Of a DNA stretch of 64,000 bases, positions 59,576 to 64,000 are shown in pieces; position 1 is the stretch's first letter, and each line of letters begins with the position of its first letter. This stretch comes from Gammaproteobacteria bacterium (GTDB taxonomy: Bacteria > Pseudomonadota > Gammaproteobacteria > Xanthomonadales > SZUA-36). Position numbers and translations under genes: made by a program. The stretch is from contig JAUIJU010000011.1 in assembly GCA_030431095.1 (NCBI GenBank), positions 1 through 64,000 of the forward strand. The letters run 5' to 3'. A model generated the notes under the pieces. That model saw only the letters and a program-made list of their open reading frames with translations, was not told the DNA's origin and did no database searches.

Positions 59576-60289
59576 CTACGGGCGGCGAGCGGAAAATGGC
59601 AGCGTGGCGGCGGAGAAGCTCACGCGGGTTTCGGGGTCGAGCGACAGGGGCGCAACGATCAGCAGGCTGTCGGCCGGACCCTCGTAGCTGGCGCCGTCAC
59701 TGCCCCAGACGGCTTCCAGCACCTGTTCCGGTGAGGCGGCGCCTTTGCCACCGATGCCGCGGCGGTAGGCGCGCGTGGCGCTGGGCTTGTAGGACGCGCC
59801 ATCGGTGCCCCAGACCGCTTCAAGCGGTCCCCCCAGGAGGCCGAACAGCGGATCTTCGAAACCAAACAGCGGGTCTTCGAAACCGCTCGGCGGGGCCACC
59901 TTGCCGAACAGCGGGTCCTCGAAGCCGAACAAGGGGTCTTCGAAGCCCTGCCAGGGCGAGCGCAAGCGGCCCTGGTCCGCCAGTTGCAGGCTTTCCCGGC
60001 CCGCCACGGCCGTCATCGGCCGGGACAGCGCGCCGTACAGGATGCGTCCGCTGCGGATATCCACCACGCCTGCGACCAGGATGAACGCTTCGTCCTCGCT
60101 CACGGCCGCCGACAGGCGGGTGTTTTCCAGCACCAGCTGGGCCAGGTCCGGGAGATTGTCGTAGCTGCGCTCGGTGATGTCGTCGTCGAACCAGGCGGCG
60201 ACCAGGTCCTGGCGCTGCGCCAGGGCCTGGGTGGACAGGCCAAGGGCCAGGGTGACCAGGGCCAGGTGTTTCAGGACGGTGAACTTCAT
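59576..60289 (-). CDS. Secreted protein with four FEDPLFG repeats
   Basis: 237 residues from ATG 60289; signal peptide MKFTVLKHLALVTLALGLSTQALA. FEDPLFG occurs four times, at 116-122, 123-129, 137-143 and 144-150, as two adjacent pairs. A second repeat, LEAVWGxDGASY, occurs at 156-167 and again about 36 residues later. The N-terminal part (DLVAAWFDDDITERSYDNLP ... VAGVVDIRSGRILYG) could form a small folded domain. No known family. It has its own terminator and lies after the kinase gene. Confidence 0.7.
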   Translation of the reverse strand: MKFTVLKHLALVTLALGLSTQALAQRQDLVAAWFDDDITERSYDNLPDLAQLVLENTRLSAAVSEDEAFILVAGVVDIRSGRILYGALSRPMTAVAGRESLQLADQGRLRSPWQGFEDPLFGFEDPLFGKVAPPSGFEDPLFGFEDPLFGLLGGPLEAVWGTDGASYKPSATRAYRRGIGGKGAASPEQVLEAVWGSDGASYEGPADSLLIVAPLSLDPETRVSFSAATLPFSARRP

Positions 60290-60429
60290 GGTTTCCTCCT
60301 CGTGTGTCGGTGCCGTCACGGGCCGGATTCACGCGACGCCCGCTCGGCAATCAATGACGCTTTCCCCCCTTTCCACACGCGGGAAAGAAAAAAGGTGACA
60401 CGCCGGAGAAAAGTTTTTGGGTGGAGCGT

Positions 60430-62868
60430 TCAGTCCAGGCCGTGAGCGGCCAGCATTTCGCGGAAGGGTTCGTCGTCCATTCCGGCCTCACGGAGGGTGT
60501 GGACCAGGGGTTGCGCCTGGTCGTAGCGGCCCAGCTGCACCAGTGCGGTGGCCAGGGTGTACTGGTAGTACTTGTTGTCCGGCTCGCGGTCCAGGACGGG
60601 TGTCATCAGGCCGGCCGCTTCGCGCCACAGCGCCGAGGCCCGAGCGGTGTCGCCGCCCCGCGCCAGCACGTTGCCCAGGCTGACCAGGTCGATGGCCAGG
60701 TCGTTGGCCGCGGTGAAGCTGGCCGGATCGGCCGCGGCCACGCGCCGGGAGATATCGAGACTCGCGGCGTAGCGTGAGCGGGCGGTGTCCAGGTCGCCCT
60801 GTCGTTCGGCGATTTCGCCGCCGGTGGTCAGGGAATAGGCCAGCTCCCGCTGGTACTCGAGGTTCTGCGGCGCCATGAGCTGCAGTTGGCGGCCGGTGGC
60901 GATCGCGTCGTTCACCACTGCCGCGGCCTCGTCGGTACGTCCGTCCTGGGTCAGGATGAAGGCCAGCTGGTTGAGCAGAATGCGCAGATTGTGGTGGGTC
61001 TCGATGACCTCCCCGGCCGTGTCCACGGCCTGCTGCGCCTGCTCGATGGCGCGACGCATGGCGGGCTCGGCTTCGGCGGCATCGCCGTAGTCGTAGGCGA
61101 ACCAGGCCAGCGCCTGCCAGCTGTGAGAACGGCTGATCATCCAGTCGTGGCTCCGCCCCCCCTGGTGACGTACTTCGGCGAGGGCCCGCGCGGCCTGCAA
61201 CTGCACTTCGGCCGGCTCGGGGCGGTCGTATTCCATCAGGTGCCAGCCCAGCAGCAGGTGCGCTTCCCAGAGCAGGGCATGGCCCTCGTCGTAGCCCTGC
61301 ACCAGTCGCTCCGCCCGGTCCACGGCCTCGCGCAACAGGGTTTCCGTGACGTCGCCCTGGCCTTCGGTGGCGCTGGACTGGCTTTCCTGGATCAGCAGCG
61401 CGGCACGCTGGCGCAGCCAGTCACGCTCGCGTCCGGGCGCATGCTCCAGTGGCGCCAGGCTCAGCGCGGCCTGTTCGAAGGCATGTTGCGCCCGGGTGGG
61501 CTGCTCCAGGGCGTCGAGCACCTGTCCCGCGTTGGCGTAGGCGACCGAGGTGAGCAGGCGGGCTTCCTCGTCCATGATGCGCGGGTCCTGCCGGGACAGG
61601 TGTTCGAGGCTGCGGTCGGCGACCAGCGAGAGCAGGTCGATGCGGCCCAGGTCGGTCAGGCGCTCGAACAGGTCACCCAGCATGAAGTTGACCAGGCTGT
61701 CGCTCTGCTTTTTCTCCGCCAGGGTCGCCGATTGCAGGGTGCGGATGTCGGTGGCGTACTTGACCGTGAAGGCCAGGCCCGCGATCAGCGCCGTGGCGGC
61801 GATCGAGGCGGCCAGGGCATGCCGCCGCAGGGCCTTGCCGGCCACGTGGAACAGGCGGTGGCGGCTGGCGGCCAGCGGAAAACCGTTGAGCCAGGCGTCG
61901 AGGTCGGTGCGCAGGGCCTCCGCGGAGGCGTAGCGGCCGCCAGGCCGTTCCTGCGTGCAGCGTTCGACCACGTCCACCAGGTCGCCCGGCACGCCCCTGG
62001 CGCGCAGGGCACTTCGCCGGGCATCGGGCGACAGCAGCCCGGCGTTGTCCGTCTCACCCTGGAGCAGGATCTGCGCCAGCAGCATGCCCAGGGCGTACAG
62101 GTCGGCCCGCGGGTCTACCGCCTCGCCGGCCAGCTGTTCCGGGGCGGCGAAGCCGGGGGTGCCAAAGCGGACGCCGCGGCGCGCCTGGCCGAGGCCGGCC
62201 GCCTCCAGGGCAATGCCGAAGTCGATCAGCACGGGGTAGGCCGCGCCGCTGATATCGCGCACCAGGATATTGGCCGGCTTGATGTCCATGTGCACGATGC
62301 CGCGCAGGTGGACGAAGCGCAGGGCGTCGCACAGCTCGCGAAACATGCGCACCACGGCCCGGGTGTCGAGTTCATGGGCACGGCAATGGACGTCGATGTG
62401 CGGCCCGTCCACCCGCTCCAGCACCAGCCAGGGGCGACCCTCGGCGCCGAAGCCGCCGTCCAGGATCTGCACGATGCCCGGGTGGCCGAGGTCCGCGAGC
62501 AACTGCATTTCCCGCAGCAGTTGTTCCCGGGCCAGTTCCTCGTCGTAGCGCGCCGCCAGCAGTTTGATGACGACGGTTCGCGCGTACACGCCATCGGCGC
62601 GTTCGGCCAGGTAGACGTCGCTCTGGCCGCCCGTGTCCAGGCGCTCCAGCACGCGGTATCGCGTTCCGCCAATCTCCGCGGTGGGCGGCTCGTCGGCGAA
62701 GGCCTGTTCGAGCAGCCCGCCCAGACGATCGTGCAGGGAATGGTCCACCGGGGGGGTATCGAGGCCCAGTCGACGCAGGCAGTCGTCGGGATCGAGGTGT
62801 TCGTCGTCGTCGAAGGCGGCGTCGATCCGCCGCCACAGCGCGTGCGGATGCTCCGGGGTGTCCTTCAT
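60430..62868 (-). CDS. Serine/threonine protein kinase with TPR-like C-terminus
   Basis: 812 residues. The kinase domain (about 65-330) has LDTGGQSDVYLAER as glycine loop, Lys in VVIKLL, VHMDIKPANILV and LIDFGIAL. The catalytic loop reads HMD where most have HRD. A membrane helix (ALAASIAATALIAGLAFTV, about 345-365) is followed by some 430 residues of TPR-like helices rich in Ala/Glu. Overlaps the sigma-factor gene by 4 bp. Such sigma/kinase pairs occur in Xanthomonadales and suggest a regulatory unit sensing envelope state. Confidence 0.9.
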   Translation of the reverse strand: MKDTPEHPHALWRRIDAAFDDDEHLDPDDCLRRLGLDTPPVDHSLHDRLGGLLEQAFADEPPTAEIGGTRYRVLERLDTGGQSDVYLAERADGVYARTVVIKLLAARYDEELAREQLLREMQLLADLGHPGIVQILDGGFGAEGRPWLVLERVDGPHIDVHCRAHELDTRAVVRMFRELCDALRFVHLRGIVHMDIKPANILVRDISGAAYPVLIDFGIALEAAGLGQARRGVRFGTPGFAAPEQLAGEAVDPRADLYALGMLLAQILLQGETDNAGLLSPDARRSALRARGVPGDLVDVVERCTQERPGGRYASAEALRTDLDAWLNGFPLAASRHRLFHVAGKALRRHALAASIAATALIAGLAFTVKYATDIRTLQSATLAEKKQSDSLVNFMLGDLFERLTDLGRIDLLSLVADRSLEHLSRQDPRIMDEEARLLTSVAYANAGQVLDALEQPTRAQHAFEQAALSLAPLEHAPGRERDWLRQRAALLIQESQSSATEGQGDVTETLLREAVDRAERLVQGYDEGHALLWEAHLLLGWHLMEYDRPEPAEVQLQAARALAEVRHQGGRSHDWMISRSHSWQALAWFAYDYGDAAEAEPAMRRAIEQAQQAVDTAGEVIETHHNLRILLNQLAFILTQDGRTDEAAAVVNDAIATGRQLQLMAPQNLEYQRELAYSLTTGGEIAERQGDLDTARSRYAASLDISRRVAAADPASFTAANDLAIDLVSLGNVLARGGDTARASALWREAAGLMTPVLDREPDNKYYQYTLATALVQLGRYDQAQPLVHTLREAGMDDEPFREMLAAHGLD

Positions 62869-63401
62869 GCCCCGGTCGCGGCCAGCATGGCCTGGGCCTT
62901 CTTCCAGTCCCGAATGGCGGTGCGCTTGCTCACCTCGAGCACGTCGGCCACCTCGTCCAGCGTCATGTCGCCGAAAAAGCGGTAGGTGAACACCTTTTCC
63001 AGCCGGGGCGAGTAGTCACGCAGGGCCTGCAGCTGCCGCTCCAGGTCGATCAGGAACTCGGACTGGTCCCGGACCGACGGTTGCTCAGGGGCGTCGGCTT
63101 CGTCGACGAAGGTCACCAGCCGGTTGCGTCGCGCCTGGTTGTACAGGATGTGACGCATGGCCAGGGCGCAGTAGGCGAAAAAGTGGTTTCGGTCGTTGAA
63201 CGCGGCCGGCTTGTCGCGGTACTTCAGCCAGGCCTCGTGCACCAGGGCGGTGGTGTCGATCTTGCGCCCGTGCACGCGAAACCGCTGGCCCCGGGCCACC
63301 GACTTGAGTTGCCGGTAGACGTCCTCCATCGTTCGTTGCTGCTCCGGCGACAGGGTCGCCGGATCCGTGTTCACGATTTCCGTGATCGGCAGGCCATCCA
63401 T
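62865..63401 (-). CDS. ECF-type RNA polymerase sigma factor
   Basis: 178 residues. Region 2 includes YRQLKSVARGQ ... TTALVHEAWLKY, NHFFAYCALAMRHILYNQAR; region 4 has FTYRFFGDMTLDEVADVLEVSKRTAIRDWKKA. This is the group often found with Ser/Thr kinases or secreted-protein genes. No anti-sigma gene is adjacent, and the coupled kinase may take that role. Divergent from the subtilase gene, which is a candidate target. Confidence 0.92.
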   Translation of the reverse strand: MDGLPITEIVNTDPATLSPEQQRTMEDVYRQLKSVARGQRFRVHGRKIDTTALVHEAWLKYRDKPAAFNDRNHFFAYCALAMRHILYNQARRNRLVTFVDEADAPEQPSVRDQSEFLIDLERQLQALRDYSPRLEKVFTYRFFGDMTLDEVADVLEVSKRTAIRDWKKAQAMLAATGA

Positions 63402-63502
63402 GACCCATTCCCCCCGTCATCGACTACGCTTTGAGCAGTATAGCCAGTGTGCGCCGCCTGTCCGCAATCGCCGCCAGGCCGGTTTCGGGGCGGCCTGCGC
63501 CG

Positions 63503-63525
63503 ATGACATGCAATGTCATGCATTG
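63503..63525. promoter_or_regulatory. Overlapping inverted repeats in the sigma/subtilase intergenic region
   Basis: ATGACA/TGTCAT (63503-63508, 63514-63519) overlaps CAATG/CATTG (63511-63515, 63521-63525). The site is located between the two divergent genes and may be an operator. Confidence 0.4.
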
Positions 63526-63612
63526 TCCCTTGACCGTCATGCACCGCGTGTCGGCGGGTGGGAATGTGGGGCTGTCCTTTCCGGCGTACCGCCGGGAGGC
63601 GCCGACCGGGAG

Positions 63613-64000
63613 ATGACGATGATGAACTTCAACCGCCGCACGGGGCGTTGCGCCCTGTTGCCCTTGCTGTTCCCGTTCCTGTTGCTGTCGCCCGCCCCGG
63701 CGGCCGCCCTGGAAGACGCCCGCGTGGAGATCGGCGCCGACCAGGTGCACGACCTGCTCGGCGTGACCGGCAAGGGCGTCACCGTGGCGGTTCTGGATCG
63801 TGGCATCAACTGGCGCCACCCGGATTTCATCCGGCCGGACGGCAAGACCCGGATTCGCCGCATGCTGGATTTGTCGGCCCAGACCCTGTGCAACGCCAAC
63901 GACCCGGCCGGCACGGAATACACCGAGGCGCAGATCAACCAGGCGCTGGCCAACGGCGCCAGCCTGGGTTCGCGCGACCACCACGGCCATGGCAGCGCCA
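63613..64000 (+). CDS. Subtilisin-like serine protease (S8), N-terminal part, cut by window end
   Basis: 129 residues present. A signal peptide (LLPLLFPFLLLSPAPAAA) leads almost directly into the catalytic domain: VAVLDRGINWRHPDF holds the Asp and DHHGHGSA the His of the triad. The Ser lies beyond the window. ATG 63613 is followed by ATGs at 63619 and 63622; the first has GGGAG just upstream. Secreted protease, divergent from the ECF sigma factor gene. Confidence 0.85.
   Translation, partial: MTMMNFNRRTGRCALLPLLFPFLLLSPAPAAALEDARVEIGADQVHDLLGVTGKGVTVAVLDRGINWRHPDFIRPDGKTRIRRMLDLSAQTLCNANDPAGTEYTEAQINQALANGASLGSRDHHGHGSA

Noticed and set aside
60886-62985. 699-residue plus-strand frame opposite the kinase
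   Set aside because: Antisense shadow of a clear kinase/TPR gene; its Gln/His/Val-rich composition is typical of such shadows.

Overview
The window reads as the chromosome of a G+C-rich gammaproteobacterium, most likely in or near the Xanthomonadales/Wenzhouxiangellaceae. The grounds are an E. coli-type GyrB with the long gammaproteobacterial insertion, an alpha/beta glycyl-tRNA synthetase pair followed by a GmhB-like HAD gene, an E. coli-type thrABC set, and a xanthomonadin-like aryl polyene locus. gyrB usually lies in the dnaA-dnaN-recF-gyrB block, so oriC is probably just left of the window. I see no tRNA, rRNA, CRISPR array, transposase or prophage gene.

Layout. 0-4.7 kb: 3' part of gyrB, then glyQ-glyS and a HAD protein lacking its catalytic aspartates. 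4.7-5.8 kb: a repeat island with two foldback elements that share a core but have different, self-complementary ends, plus a 13-bp tandem repeat. 5.8-12.2 kb: an asnB-thrA-thrB-thrC operon. 12.7-20.5 kb: small genes (DUF456, AraC regulator, CarD-like protein, cold-shock protein, M28 peptidase, an unusual glycosyltransferase-like protein) separated by gaps that hold three candidate structured RNAs, a DnaA box and several terminators. 20.5-33.6 kb: a GcvR-like protein, an ABC exporter, a SEC-C/2OG oxygenase, an AGCS symporter, an Lrp-controlled decarboxylase/aminotransferase module, a MAPEG protein and small secreted proteins.

33.6-50.2 kb is a biosynthetic locus of 19 genes in blocks of alternating direction. 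It has a phosphopantetheinyl transferase, two ketosynthases, a chain-length factor, a ketoreductase, two hotdog dehydratases, two acyl carrier proteins, an AMP ligase, two acyltransferases, a glycosyltransferase, an MMPL exporter, a LolA-like carrier, a chorismatase of the XanB2/FkbO/Hyg5 type and two FAD enzymes with halogenase motifs. Together these suggest a (3-)hydroxybenzoate-primed, halogenated, lipid-anchored aryl polyene carried to the outer membrane.

50.2-64 kb: mostly secreted or envelope proteins (DUF4139, DUF885-like, DUF2959 lipoprotein, a protein with an internal exosortase-type signal, a protein with four FEDPLFG repeats), then an ECF sigma factor/Ser-Thr kinase pair divergent from a subtilase cut by the window end. 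A perfect 37-bp inverted repeat lies at 51.9 kb.
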